Assembly: GCA_964400165.1 (NCBI GenBank)
Contig: CAYNSX010000001.1
Coordinates: 55,132 to 119,131 of the forward strand
Reading direction: 5' to 3'
Origin: CAYNSX01 sp964400165
Lineage (GTDB): Bacteria > Armatimonadota > Hebobacteria > CAYNSX01
Length of the DNA: 64,000 nt
Shown here: in pieces, positions 1-7,394 of the stretch
How positions within the stretch are numbered: position 1 is the first letter of the stretch
Layout of the letters: each line of letters opens with the position of its first letter
Program-made: the position numbers and the translations under genes
Notes under the pieces: generated by a model
Databases searched by the model: none
Told to the model about the DNA's origin: nothing
Seen by the model: the letters and a program-made list of their open reading frames with translations, nothing else

Positions 1-135
1 GTGCTCCTCTGTCGTGTGCACATGGTGTATTTCGGCAAGCCCTTTGTGTTGGTCGGTCGCGCGGATGGGAGAGTTGAGCGAGTTGCAGCTCCCGGACGCT
101 ATCAACATATTCTGGGCAACTTCTTCGGATGGTGA
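1..135 (+). CDS. C-terminal end of an unidentified protein (partial)
   Basis: An open frame enters from the left edge and ends with TGA at 133-135, giving 44 residues that finish GNFFGW. The tail has alternating hydrophobic residues (VYFGKPFVLVG) and could be a beta-rich domain end, but no family is recognised. It lies about 50 bp before the Cys-rich gene. The reading frame is seen in the sequence; that it is a real gene is inferred from its reaching the window edge without a stop. Confidence 0.4.
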   Translation: MLLCRVHMVYFGKPFVLVGRADGRVERVAAPGRYQHILGNFFGW

Positions 136-185
136 GGCAATCCCCACCGCGCTTCGCGGGGGTTAACCCACAGGAGGGAAAGAAG

Positions 186-638
186 ATGAGGACAGTTCAG
201 CAAACCAGAGCGGTAGTAGTAATCGCCTCACTGGGTGCAGCGATTCCGATGTTGGCTGGGTTGGGCTTCATGTTGGTTTCTACGCCTGCGTGGGCGGGAG
301 TATACTGCACCTCCAATGATTCCTGCGGAACCCTCGGCGAGTGTGTTCACGAGGTGGACTACCCAATTATGGTGTGCGAGATGGACACGAGCGGGGGGCC
401 CGGTAATCACACGCAGTGCTGCTACGACAAGTGGGTGGGAACCGAGTGCTGGAGGCCGCACAATGTCACACAGGTATTGCAGTGCACGCAATGCGAACCA
501 TGGGGCGAGCCCGATCCCATCCCGGACACCCTGAACTGTTGTAACCTACAATGCTGTTTTCTGCCCGAAGGCGGAACCACATACTGCAACAGTGGCACGG
601 GGGGCTGCAACTCCGCCGGCTGGACGGCGTGTCCCTAA
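186..638 (+). CDS. Secreted cysteine-rich small protein
   Basis: The start at 186 is set by a strong Shine-Dalgarno AGGAGGG at 172-178, 7 nt upstream; an upstream in-frame ATG at 129 lacks such a site. The 150-residue product begins with a signal peptide (hydrophobic run to about residue 35, cleavage likely after AWA). The mature part carries 16 cysteines, including three CC pairs, and few charged residues, as in disulfide-stabilised exported proteins. No family is recognised. Its base composition is lower in G+C than most of the window, as is the next gene. It could be a surface or extracellular structural peptide; the function is unknown. Confidence 0.7.
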   Translation: MRTVQQTRAVVVIASLGAAIPMLAGLGFMLVSTPAWAGVYCTSNDSCGTLGECVHEVDYPIMVCEMDTSGGPGNHTQCCYDKWVGTECWRPHNVTQVLQCTQCEPWGEPDPIPDTLNCCNLQCCFLPEGGTTYCNSGTGGCNSAGWTACP

Positions 639-653
639 GCGCCGAGCCCACTT

Positions 654-1433
654 ATGCGACGACCACGAACTGTTCGTCCCGGCAGTGAGGCCGTCTTCCG
701 CCGCTTGGCAATCATTCTGGCTGCCGCGACACTGCCCGGGCTGGCAATGTGGTGGTTCAGTCGAGAATATCCCTCGTCTCGACCTCGTGGCCTCCCGGGT
801 TATGCCCGCGGAGTATTCACGCGAGTGGAAGTGCCGAAACCGAAGAGGTACATTACAGTCAGCGACGCCAGAAGGGTCGCGGAGGAGTTTGCGCGTGCGT
901 TCAATGGGGCAGAAGAATCTGCGCAGTACCGACTGCTCTATGGCTCACGATCTGACGCCCAGCTACTTCCCGAAACTGAGTTCTTTGCGCTCCTTGCGAA
1001 TCTGGATCCCCCCTTTCCATTTCAGCAGATTCAGTTGGCGACCACCGCCGGAGCGATTAGAGAGAGAAGGGGACCAACTGGGTTGAGGTCTTTCATCGTC
1101 AACCTTCCGGTGATTCGCCTACCACTGCCGCCTCCAGAGGGATCCGCGAGCCAGGAGGAGCTGCACAACTTCACCATAGGGGTCGAGCAAGTTGGCGAGG
1201 AAGCGAAGATCCAGTGGACAGTCTACGCAGCGCTCTATGGGTACATGTACGTCGAAGCAACTTCCATTGCCATCATGCGCGCTGAACAGAGCCGGGCGGC
1301 GGAGCTGGGCTTGGCGGACCCGCCGCTCGACCCGAACATCCCGCGCTGGAAACAACTTTGGGACCGCGAACAAGCCAAGAAGCACAAGGCCGAATTGGAA
1401 CTCGAGCAGAAACAGCAGGGCCAGCCGCAGTGA
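654..1433 (+). CDS. Hypothetical membrane-anchored protein
   Basis: A 259-residue protein with a basic N terminus and one hydrophobic segment (about residues 16-35, RLAIILAAATLPGLAMWW), so probably N-terminally anchored with the rest outside the cytoplasm. The central part is mixed alpha/beta with Pro-rich turns (LPLPPPEG) and the C terminus is a charged Lys/Glu/Gln helix. It starts 15 bp after the Cys-rich gene on the same strand and may be cotranscribed with it. No Shine-Dalgarno is obvious. No family is recognised. It may handle or anchor the Cys-rich product, but this rests only on adjacency and shared lower G+C. Confidence 0.55.
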   Translation: MRRPRTVRPGSEAVFRRLAIILAAATLPGLAMWWFSREYPSSRPRGLPGYARGVFTRVEVPKPKRYITVSDARRVAEEFARAFNGAEESAQYRLLYGSRSDAQLLPETEFFALLANLDPPFPFQQIQLATTAGAIRERRGPTGLRSFIVNLPVIRLPLPPPEGSASQEELHNFTIGVEQVGEEAKIQWTVYAALYGYMYVEATSIAIMRAEQSRAAELGLADPPLDPNIPRWKQLWDREQAKKHKAELELEQKQQGQPQ

Positions 1434-1444
1434 GTACAGACAGG

Positions 1445-1472
1445 TGATTAGTGAATGATGAATGGTGAATAG
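1445..1472. repeat. Heptanucleotide tandem repeat
   Basis: Four 7-bp units run in tandem: TGATTAG, TGAATGA, TGAATGG, TGAATAG. They lie between the convergent ends of the membrane protein gene and folD and are much richer in A+T than the surroundings. They are probably a slippage-derived microsatellite. No terminator or regulatory function is evident. Confidence 0.6.
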
Positions 1473-1500
1473 TAACTGACAGAGCGGGCCGCGACGCAGG

Positions 1501-2358
1501 TTAGCCGGAGGCGGCCTCGGCGGCGCGGACGGTGTTGCGCAACACCAAGGCGACGGTGACGGGGCCGACGCCGCCGGGGACGGGCGTGAGCCAGGCCGCC
1601 TTCTGACCGACGGACGCGGCGTCGACATCGCCCACCAACTCGTCGCCGACGCGGGTGATGCCGACATCCACGACGCACGCGCCCGCCCGCACCATCTCGC
1701 CGGTGACCAGCCGCGGCCGGCCCGCGGCGCTGACCAGAATCTCCGCGTTGCGCGTGTGCGTCGCCAGGTCGCGGGTCTCGATGTGGCAGATGGTCACGGT
1801 GGCGAACGCCTCCATCAGCAGCAGCGCCACCGGTTTGCCGACCAGGTCGCTGTGGCCGACGACGACGGCCTCGGCGCCTTTCAACGGCACGCCCGCCTCG
1901 GCGAGCAGCGCCAGCACCGCCTCGGCGGTGGCGGGCAGGAAACCGCTGCCCCCGCCCCGCACGGTGGCGCCGAGATTGGCGGGCGAGACGCCTTCGACAT
2001 CTTTGCGCGGCTCGATGAGCGGCTGAAACTCCCGCGCGGAGAGCGCGGCGGGCAACGGAAGCAGCAGCGCGATGCCGTGCACTGCGGGATTCTCATTCAA
2101 CCACCACAATTGCTGGTGCAATTCTGTCGACCCGGCGCCTTCTCCGAGAAAGACTGCGTCGAAGCCCATGCCGAGCGCTTGGGCGTGCCGACCCAACTGG
2201 CGGGCGTAGGCGCTCGACGCAGCATTCTGCCCTACCGTGAGGCACGATATGTGAGGCGTAACGCCTTGCGTCGAAAGCGCCGCAACGCGCGTGCGCAAGT
2301 CCGCGTCCAGGCGCGCCAAGTACGCTTTCCCGTCCAGCGGGCGCGCTCGCGTGGTCAT
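1501..2358 (-). CDS. folD: FolD-family methylenetetrahydrofolate dehydrogenase, altered cyclohydrolase site
   Basis: This 285-residue protein has the FolD fold: an N-terminal catalytic domain and an NADP-binding domain with GHSDLVGKPVALLL (168-181), VDVGITRVGDELVGDVD (230-246) and TPVPGGVGPVTVA (258-270). FolD normally oxidises 5,10-methylene-THF and hydrolyses methenyl-THF. The three residues of the cyclohydrolase/dehydrogenase site are changed here. The Lys four residues after Tyr51 is Leu55, the Gln of the VQLPLP motif is Leu99, and the second Asp of KDVDG is Glu122. The fold is clear, but activity may be dehydrogenase only or different. It runs convergent to the upstream genes and follows fmdB on the minus strand. 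Confidence 0.85.
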   Translation of the reverse strand: MTTRARPLDGKAYLARLDADLRTRVAALSTQGVTPHISCLTVGQNAASSAYARQLGRHAQALGMGFDAVFLGEGAGSTELHQQLWWLNENPAVHGIALLLPLPAALSAREFQPLIEPRKDVEGVSPANLGATVRGGGSGFLPATAEAVLALLAEAGVPLKGAEAVVVGHSDLVGKPVALLLMEAFATVTICHIETRDLATHTRNAEILVSAAGRPRLVTGEMVRAGACVVDVGITRVGDELVGDVDAASVGQKAAWLTPVPGGVGPVTVALVLRNTVRAAEAASG

Positions 2359-2394
2359 CGGGGACTTCGAACCGGCGGGGTCAGCAGCGAAAGG

Positions 2395-2691
2395 TCAATC
2401 CTCGTCGCCCGCCGGCGCGGCCGGTTTCGCTTTGGGGCTGTCTGGCTTCGCTGACTCTGTTCTATCGCTGTCCGACTTCTTGCTCGCCTTTGGCGCGCCG
2501 TTCACTTTCGGGCCGACTTTGTCGTAATCGGTCGAATGCCAGCCGCTGCCGCCGAACATAATCGGCACGGCGGTGAATTGTTTCTTGGTCGCGGCTTTGC
2601 ACTTCGGACAGCGCGGTGCGCGGGCGCCGACAGCGCGGCGCGCCTCGAACTTGTGACCGCAGGCGTTGCAGAGGAAATCGTTGAGGGGCAT
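2395..2691 (-). CDS. FmdB-family zinc-ribbon protein
   Basis: A 98-residue protein starting MPLNDFLCNACGHKFEA, with CNAC near residue 8 and CPKC near residue 28 forming the zinc ribbon of the FmdB/CxxC_CxxC_SSSS family. The middle GGSGWHSTDY resembles the family core. The C-terminal third is a low-complexity Lys/Ser/Pro/Ala tail, as is common in these proteins. The family has no settled function; some members are suggested regulators. It lies 36 bp upstream of folD in the same direction and may be cotranscribed with it. Confidence 0.8.
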   Translation of the reverse strand: MPLNDFLCNACGHKFEARRAVGARAPRCPKCKAATKKQFTAVPIMFGGSGWHSTDYDKVGPKVNGAPKASKKSDSDRTESAKPDSPKAKPAAPAGDED

Positions 2692-2696
2692 TGAGG

Positions 2697-3087
2697 TTAG
2701 TCCCTATCTATCCGAACCGACGCGTCCATTGTCCCCTCCCCTAGCCCCTCCCCACAAGTGGAGAGGGGAATCAATGAGACCTTCGTGATTGTCTCGCCTC
2801 TCCGCTTGCGGAGAGAGGCGATCAGCGCCGCCCTCACCCGCCCCTCGCGTTCGCTCGGGGCACCCTGCTTCGCCAAGGCTTCGCAGGGCAAGCCCTCCCC
2901 CTGAAGAGGAGAGGGACTGCGCATCAGCCAGGTGCCAGTCCGTTACCATCAGCGCGTCGCGCACCGTCCCCTCCCCCATCCCCTCCCCATTGGCATGGAG
3001 AGGGGTGAAAGGGTTGTGGTTACAGCGCAGACTGTCCCCTCCCCCAGCCCCTCCCCACAAGTGGAGAGGGGAGCCGCTGAACAACTG
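2697..3087. repeat. Intergenic cluster of GC-rich palindromic repeats
   Basis: About 390 bp between fmdB and the thioredoxin gene contain no convincing gene. Three near-identical boxes of about 40 bp start with GTCCCCTCCC at 2731, 2966 and 3034 and end in GTGGAGAGGGG or a close variant. Each can fold because CCCCTCCCC pairs with the closing GGAGAGGGG. Between them are further inverted repeats: CGCCTCTCCGCTTGCGGAGA at about 2795 and a long mosaic of short palindromes at 2830-2925 (such as CTTCGCCAAGGCTTCGCAGG). This resembles dispersed intergenic palindromic elements of other G+C-rich genomes. The function is unknown. Confidence 0.7.
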
Positions 3088-3414
3088 CTAATTCCCGTCC
3101 AGGGCCAGGCGGCGTTTGATGGCGTCCTTGGACATGTAGCCCACCATTTTGTCCTGCACCTTGCCGTCGCGGAAGTAGATGAGCGCCGGGATGGCCTGGA
3201 CGCCATAGCGCATCGCCAGGTCGCCTTCGTCGTCCACATTCACTTGCACGATGCGGAGTTTGCCCTTGAAGTCTTCGGCGAGGCCTTCGAGGATGGGGGT
3301 CAGCGCCTTGCACGGGCCGCACCAGGGGGCCCAGAAATCCACCAGGACGGGGGTCTTCGACCCCTCGACTTCGGTGGCGAAATCGGCGGCGCCGACGGCT
3401 TGGAAGTCCGACAT
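3088..3414 (-). CDS. trxA: Thioredoxin
   Basis: A 108-residue thioredoxin starting MSDFQAVG, with the active site FWAPWCGPCKAL at about residues 27-38 and the cis-Pro region VQAIPALIYF at about 70-79. It reduces cytoplasmic disulfides using thioredoxin reductase. An upstream in-frame start would add 22 residues, but the start at 3414 has AGAGGA about 8 nt upstream and matches the usual family length. It lacks a signal peptide, so it is cytoplasmic. It is transcribed toward the palindromic repeat cluster. Confidence 0.93.
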   Translation of the reverse strand: MSDFQAVGAADFATEVEGSKTPVLVDFWAPWCGPCKALTPILEGLAEDFKGKLRIVQVNVDDEGDLAMRYGVQAIPALIYFRDGKVQDKMVGYMSKDAIKRRLALDGN

Positions 3415-3534
3415 AGATGTTCCTCTTTCGTGAGTGCGGGGCAGCCCGGAAGGGTAACAACGCCAGCCCGCGACTGTCAACGCGGGCCGTGCGGTGCGCC
3501 GTCCGGCGCCCTATGCACGAACGGCGGGCTGCGG

Positions 3535-3540
3535 TAGTTT
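3535..3540 (+). promoter_or_regulatory. Possible -10 box of a leaderless lipoprotein gene
   Basis: TAGTTT fits the TAnnnT form of a -10 element and ends 7 nt before the ATG at 3548. No Shine-Dalgarno lies between, and no good -35 is visible. The same spacing is seen at four other genes in this window. On its own this site is weak. Confidence 0.35.
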
Positions 3541-3547
3541 GTTCCCG

Positions 3548-4537
3548 ATGAGCGGCGGATTCAGGCGAGCGAGCGGTGCGACCACAAGTCTGCACATCGC
3601 GAGCGCCGTCAGCGTAGCGATTGCTGTCGGATTGTCAGCCGGATGCGCCGACACGGGGTTGCCGCCGGCGCCCACGGTGAGCGAAGAAGTGCCGCTCGTT
3701 CCGCTCGTGCGGGCGCGAACGCCGGATGAAGCCTTCGGCGGGCCGCGGCCGAAACTGGACCCGCTGCTGGTGGAAGTGTTGGATGGCCGCTGGAAGCGAC
3801 AACTGGAACTGAAATCGCTGTGGTTTGTCTTGAAGGAATCGCACACTGAACGCCTTGGGGATGGGAGGATACTGCAGAATTCGGCTCCGTGGATCTCCGC
3901 CTGGGACGAGCGCTGGGGATACCGCACGGTCGACGGCAATGTGCTTCGCCCGAAGGACTGGCTGCCTGTGATGATCTATGGCGACCCGCAGGACGCCAAG
4001 CAGAGCGGGGCAACGATTGAAATGCGTCGCCGGTCATACGCTCCGCTGGCTGTCCTCGAATATGGCGGGCCCGATGAACTCGAGGCCCGAGTGCGAAGTG
4101 AGGGCGGAGTGTGGACCGCACGACGGGAACGAACAAGCGGAGTGACACGAATTCGCCTGGAACATCACTGGACCGACGGCCGATCGTTGGAGACTTGGTG
4201 GCTCGATTCGGCGAGAGGCAATGTCGTCACGCAATCGGAGAGCGTCGTTTACGGTTCGCCCGAACTGTACGGACCGAATGCTGTGACTCGCACCTCGACC
4301 TCCGTGAACCGAGCCACCGAACTGAAGCCGGGACTGTGGGTGCCGATTGAGTGGCGCACGCACATGCACCTTGAGGGATTCGAGAAGCTGGTTCGCATCC
4401 CCGGTGGATTCAAGGATGTCGATGCCATTTTCGTGGTCAGCGAAATCGATGCCAACCCGGTGCTCGATCCGAGCATGTTTCGAGTCGTGCGCAAGCAAGC
4501 GGCGGTCGGCCACAAGCTGGGGTCCGGAAACAGGTGA
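3548..4537 (+). CDS. Lipoprotein with TPDEAFGGPRPKL motif (paralog 1)
   Basis: A 329-residue product with a lipoprotein signal: basic N terminus, hydrophobic stretch and lipobox LSAGC with Cys33. The mature part begins with a Pro-rich linker, then TPDEAFGGPRPKL, a helix, and AWDERWGYR. The rest is beta-rich and ends with a VDAIFVVSEIDANPVLDP segment. The next gene shares the same order of motifs, so the two are paralogs. The start at 3548 is preferred over 3494 because it gives a clean signal peptide. The beta-rich body resembles outer-membrane lipoprotein-sorting-like folds, but that is a guess; the function is unknown. Confidence 0.7.
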   Translation: MSGGFRRASGATTSLHIASAVSVAIAVGLSAGCADTGLPPAPTVSEEVPLVPLVRARTPDEAFGGPRPKLDPLLVEVLDGRWKRQLELKSLWFVLKESHTERLGDGRILQNSAPWISAWDERWGYRTVDGNVLRPKDWLPVMIYGDPQDAKQSGATIEMRRRSYAPLAVLEYGGPDELEARVRSEGGVWTARRERTSGVTRIRLEHHWTDGRSLETWWLDSARGNVVTQSESVVYGSPELYGPNAVTRTSTSVNRATELKPGLWVPIEWRTHMHLEGFEKLVRIPGGFKDVDAIFVVSEIDANPVLDPSMFRVVRKQAAVGHKLGSGNR

Positions 4538-5454
4538 CGGTAAACCGTCCGGGACGACTTGCTCTCGCGGCGCTGTTCGTCGCCGGCGTTGGCTGCACGC
4601 GGAAGCCGCCCCCGGCGCCGGTGGCGCTGCCCGACCCGGCGGCGCGGCTCGTGAGGCCGCAAACGCCGGACGATCTCTTCGGCGAGCCGCGGCCGAAGTT
4701 GCCCGCAGAAGTCGTCAAGGTGCTCGATGCGCTGTGGGCGCGGCAGTTGCAGGTGCATCGACTCGAGGTCCGCGTGTCAATCGAAGAGTTAGATGAGGCG
4801 GGAAACCCGCGCGCCGACAAGAGGCCGCTGACACGGTATGTGGCCTGGGACGAGCGCTACGGTTATCGCTTGTTCGCCACCGGCGAGGGGTTCATCTGCG
4901 ACGGCAAGGAGCACACCGACCTGTCGCTCGGTCGCAAGACCCCGTGCCCCGAAGGGGGCTTCCACGCCAAGGTCGCGCCGATCTTCGAAGCGGAGCCGCT
5001 GGGGGCGAGCCGGCTGGAGATGCTGGTGCGACAGCCGGGCACTAGGATTCGGACAGCATTCGCGTTCGTTGACGGCGTAGAGGCATCATGGGCTGAGGAC
5101 TACTTCACCTTGATCACTGGCGATACGAGGGGGCGAACCGAACTAACTCTGGGTTTCAATCGCGATCTCGCGGGCACTCCGATAAGTGCGGAGAGAATGG
5201 ATTATCTATACGCTGTCAGCCGCGCTCGGATAATCAGCCATCAGACCATCTCGGTTGATGACTTCACCGAGAAGGACCCCGGGCTGTGGGTCGCAGGCAT
5301 CCTGAACACCGAGCATACCCAACTCGACCCCATCAGCCGGAAGAATGTGACGACCCGGTTTCGGCAGACACTGGTGGATTTCATCGTCAACGGGCCCTCC
5401 AACCCCGCTCTCTTCTTGCCAGGCGCCAAGCCGCCCCAGCCCCCGACACCTTGA
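4534..5454 (+). CDS. Lipoprotein with TPDDLFGEPRPKL motif (paralog 2)
   Basis: A 306-residue lipoprotein: signal with lipobox VAGVGC (Cys21), Pro-rich linker, TPDDLFGEPRPKLP, helix, then AWDERYGYRLF and a beta-rich body ending in a Pro-rich tail. It shares the TPD(D/E)xFGxPRPKL and AWDERxGYR motifs with the upstream gene. It starts with GTG in a GTGA overlap with the upstream stop, so translation is probably coupled. The stretch around 5050-5300 is visibly lower in G+C than its flanks. Its stop codon lies inside the dnaK promoter/operator. The function is unknown. Confidence 0.7.
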   Translation: MTVNRPGRLALAALFVAGVGCTRKPPPAPVALPDPAARLVRPQTPDDLFGEPRPKLPAEVVKVLDALWARQLQVHRLEVRVSIEELDEAGNPRADKRPLTRYVAWDERYGYRLFATGEGFICDGKEHTDLSLGRKTPCPEGGFHAKVAPIFEAEPLGASRLEMLVRQPGTRIRTAFAFVDGVEASWAEDYFTLITGDTRGRTELTLGFNRDLAGTPISAERMDYLYAVSRARIISHQTISVDDFTEKDPGLWVAGILNTEHTQLDPISRKNVTTRFRQTLVDFIVNGPSNPALFLPGAKPPQPPTP

Positions 5455-5479
5455 CAGTCTGACTGTCAACTTTTATACT
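5450..5479 (+). promoter_or_regulatory. dnaK promoter with HspR-type (HAIR-like) operator
   Basis: TTGACA (5451-5456) and TATACT (5474-5479) are separated by exactly 17 bp, a near-consensus housekeeping promoter. Over the -35 and spacer lies a perfect inverted repeat: TTGACAGT (5451-5458), CTG, ACTGTCAA (5462-5469). Read as CTTGA-N11-TCAAC it has the spacing of the HAIR element CTTGAGT-N7-ACTCAAG bound by HspR. An hspR gene lies in the operon downstream. The operator covers the -35, which fits repression. The -35 also overlaps the stop of the preceding lipoprotein gene. Confidence 0.8.
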
Positions 5480-5536
5480 AACGCTGTCTACAGGGCTGGC
5501 GATGAGAGCGCCGGCTGAAACGGCTGGAGGACGATT

Positions 5537-7384
5537 ATGGCACCGGTTGTGGGCATTGACCTGGGCACCACCAACTCCGTCATTGCGGTCATTCAGGGCG
5601 GAGACCCGGTGGTGATTCCGAACACGGAGGGCAGCCGCCTGACGCCGTCGGTGGTGGGAATCACGAAGACGGGCGAGCGGCTGGTCGGGCAGACGGCGAA
5701 GCGGCAGGCGATTCTGAATCCCGAGCGCACGATCGCGTCGATCAAACGGCAGATGGGGACGAAGCACCGCGTCAAGATCGACGACAAGGAGTATTCGCCC
5801 GAAGAAATCTCCGCCATGATCCTCCAGAAACTGAAGGCCGACGCCGAAGCCTATCTCGGCGACAAGGTGACGCAGGCGGTCATCACCGTCCCCGCCTACT
5901 TCGACGACGCGCAGCGCACCGCGACGAAGACTGCGGGTGAGATCGCGGGCCTCGAAGTGCTGCGCATCATCAACGAGCCGACGGCGGCGGCGCTCGCCTA
6001 CGGCCTCGACAAGAAGAAGGACGAGACGATTCTGGTGTGGGACCTGGGCGGCGGGACTTTCGATGTCTCGCTCCTCGATGTCGGCGAGGGCGTGTTCGAA
6101 GTGAAGGCCACTTCCGGCGACACGCGCCTGGGCGGCGACGACTGGGACCAGGCGCTCGTTGACTACCTCGCCGACGAGTTCAAGAAGTCGCAGGGCATCG
6201 ACCTGCGGCAGGACCGGCAGGCGCTGCAGCGGCTGCGCGAAGCCGCGGAGAAGGCGAAGGTCGAACTCTCGAATGTGACGCAGACGACGATCAACCTGCC
6301 GTATGTCACCGCCGACCAGCACGGGCCGAAGCACCTCGACATGGCGCTGACGCGGGCGAAGTTCGACGACCTGACCGCGGCGCTGCTGAAGCGCTGCGAG
6401 GGGCCGTTCCGCCAGGCGGTGGCCGACGCCAAGGTGTCGGTCGAAGACCTGGATGAAGTGGTGCTCGTCGGCGGTGCGACGCGCATGCCGATGGTGCAGG
6501 AATTGGTGAAGCGGCTGACGGGCAAGGAGCCGCACCGCGGCGTGAACCCGGATGAAGTGGTCGCGGTCGGCGCCGCCATTCAGGCGGGCATTCTCGGCGG
6601 ACAGGTGCGCGAGGTGGTGTTGCTCGATGTGACGCCGCTGTCGCTCGGCATCGAGACGCTCGGGGGTGTTTGCACGAAACTGATCGAGCGCAACACGACC
6701 ATCCCGACGCGCAAGTCGGAGATGTTCAGCACCGCGGCCGACGGGCAGACGGAGGTCGAGGTGCATGTCTTGCAGGGCGAGCGGGCGATGGCGAAGGACA
6801 ACCGGTCGCTGGGCAAGTTTCACCTGACCGGCATCCCGCCGGCGCCGCGCGGGATTCCGAAAGTCGAGGTCACATTCGACCTCGATGTGAACGGCATCTT
6901 GAGTGTGACCGCGAAGGACACGGCCAGCGGCCGCGAACAGGCGATCCGCATCACCGGCTCGGCGCAACTGGCGCCGGATGAAGTCGAGAAGATGCGCAAG
7001 GCCGCCGATGAATTCGCCGAGCAGGACAAGCAAATCCGCGAACTCGCCGACGCACGCAACCAGGCCGACTCGCTGGTGTATCAGATGGAGCGGCTGGTGA
7101 AGGAACACGAGGCGAAGATCGGCGACACCGACAAGCAAGAAGTGCAACGCGGCATCGAGGCGGTGCGCACGGCGGTCGCGGGCGAGGATGTCGCCGCCAT
7201 TCGCCGGGCGACCGACGACTTGCAGAAGACTTCGTTCCGCATCTCGGAAGCGCTCTACCGCGATGCCGCCGCGGCGGGCGCTCCCGCAGGAGAACCGGCG
7301 GGCGACGGCACGCCGCCGCCCGACGGCGCCGCCAGCGGCGATGACGGCGGCGTGGTCGACGCCGAATTCCGGAAGACGGAGTAG
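5537..7384 (+). CDS. dnaK: Chaperone DnaK (Hsp70)
   Basis: A 615-residue Hsp70. The ATPase domain shows VGIDLGTTNSV (about 5-15), NEPTAAALAYG (about 150) and VWDLGGGTFDVSLLDVGEG (about 172-190). The GGDDWDQ stretch is like the actinobacterial type. The substrate-binding domain contains DVTPLSLGIETLGG and a conserved NRSLGKFHLTGIPPAPRG. The C terminus ends DAEFRKTE after a Gly/Ala/Pro-rich linker. It folds nascent and stress-damaged proteins with DnaJ and GrpE. GGAGG at 5526-5530 sets the start. It is the first gene of the heat-shock operon; no grpE lies beside it. Confidence 0.98.
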   Translation: MAPVVGIDLGTTNSVIAVIQGGDPVVIPNTEGSRLTPSVVGITKTGERLVGQTAKRQAILNPERTIASIKRQMGTKHRVKIDDKEYSPEEISAMILQKLKADAEAYLGDKVTQAVITVPAYFDDAQRTATKTAGEIAGLEVLRIINEPTAAALAYGLDKKKDETILVWDLGGGTFDVSLLDVGEGVFEVKATSGDTRLGGDDWDQALVDYLADEFKKSQGIDLRQDRQALQRLREAAEKAKVELSNVTQTTINLPYVTADQHGPKHLDMALTRAKFDDLTAALLKRCEGPFRQAVADAKVSVEDLDEVVLVGGATRMPMVQELVKRLTGKEPHRGVNPDEVVAVGAAIQAGILGGQVREVVLLDVTPLSLGIETLGGVCTKLIERNTTIPTRKSEMFSTAADGQTEVEVHVLQGERAMAKDNRSLGKFHLTGIPPAPRGIPKVEVTFDLDVNGILSVTAKDTASGREQAIRITGSAQLAPDEVEKMRKAADEFAEQDKQIRELADARNQADSLVYQMERLVKEHEAKIGDTDKQEVQRGIEAVRTAVAGEDVAAIRRATDDLQKTSFRISEALYRDAAAAGAPAGEPAGDGTPPPDGAASGDDGGVVDAEFRKTE

Positions 7385-7394
7385 GAGGCCTGCG

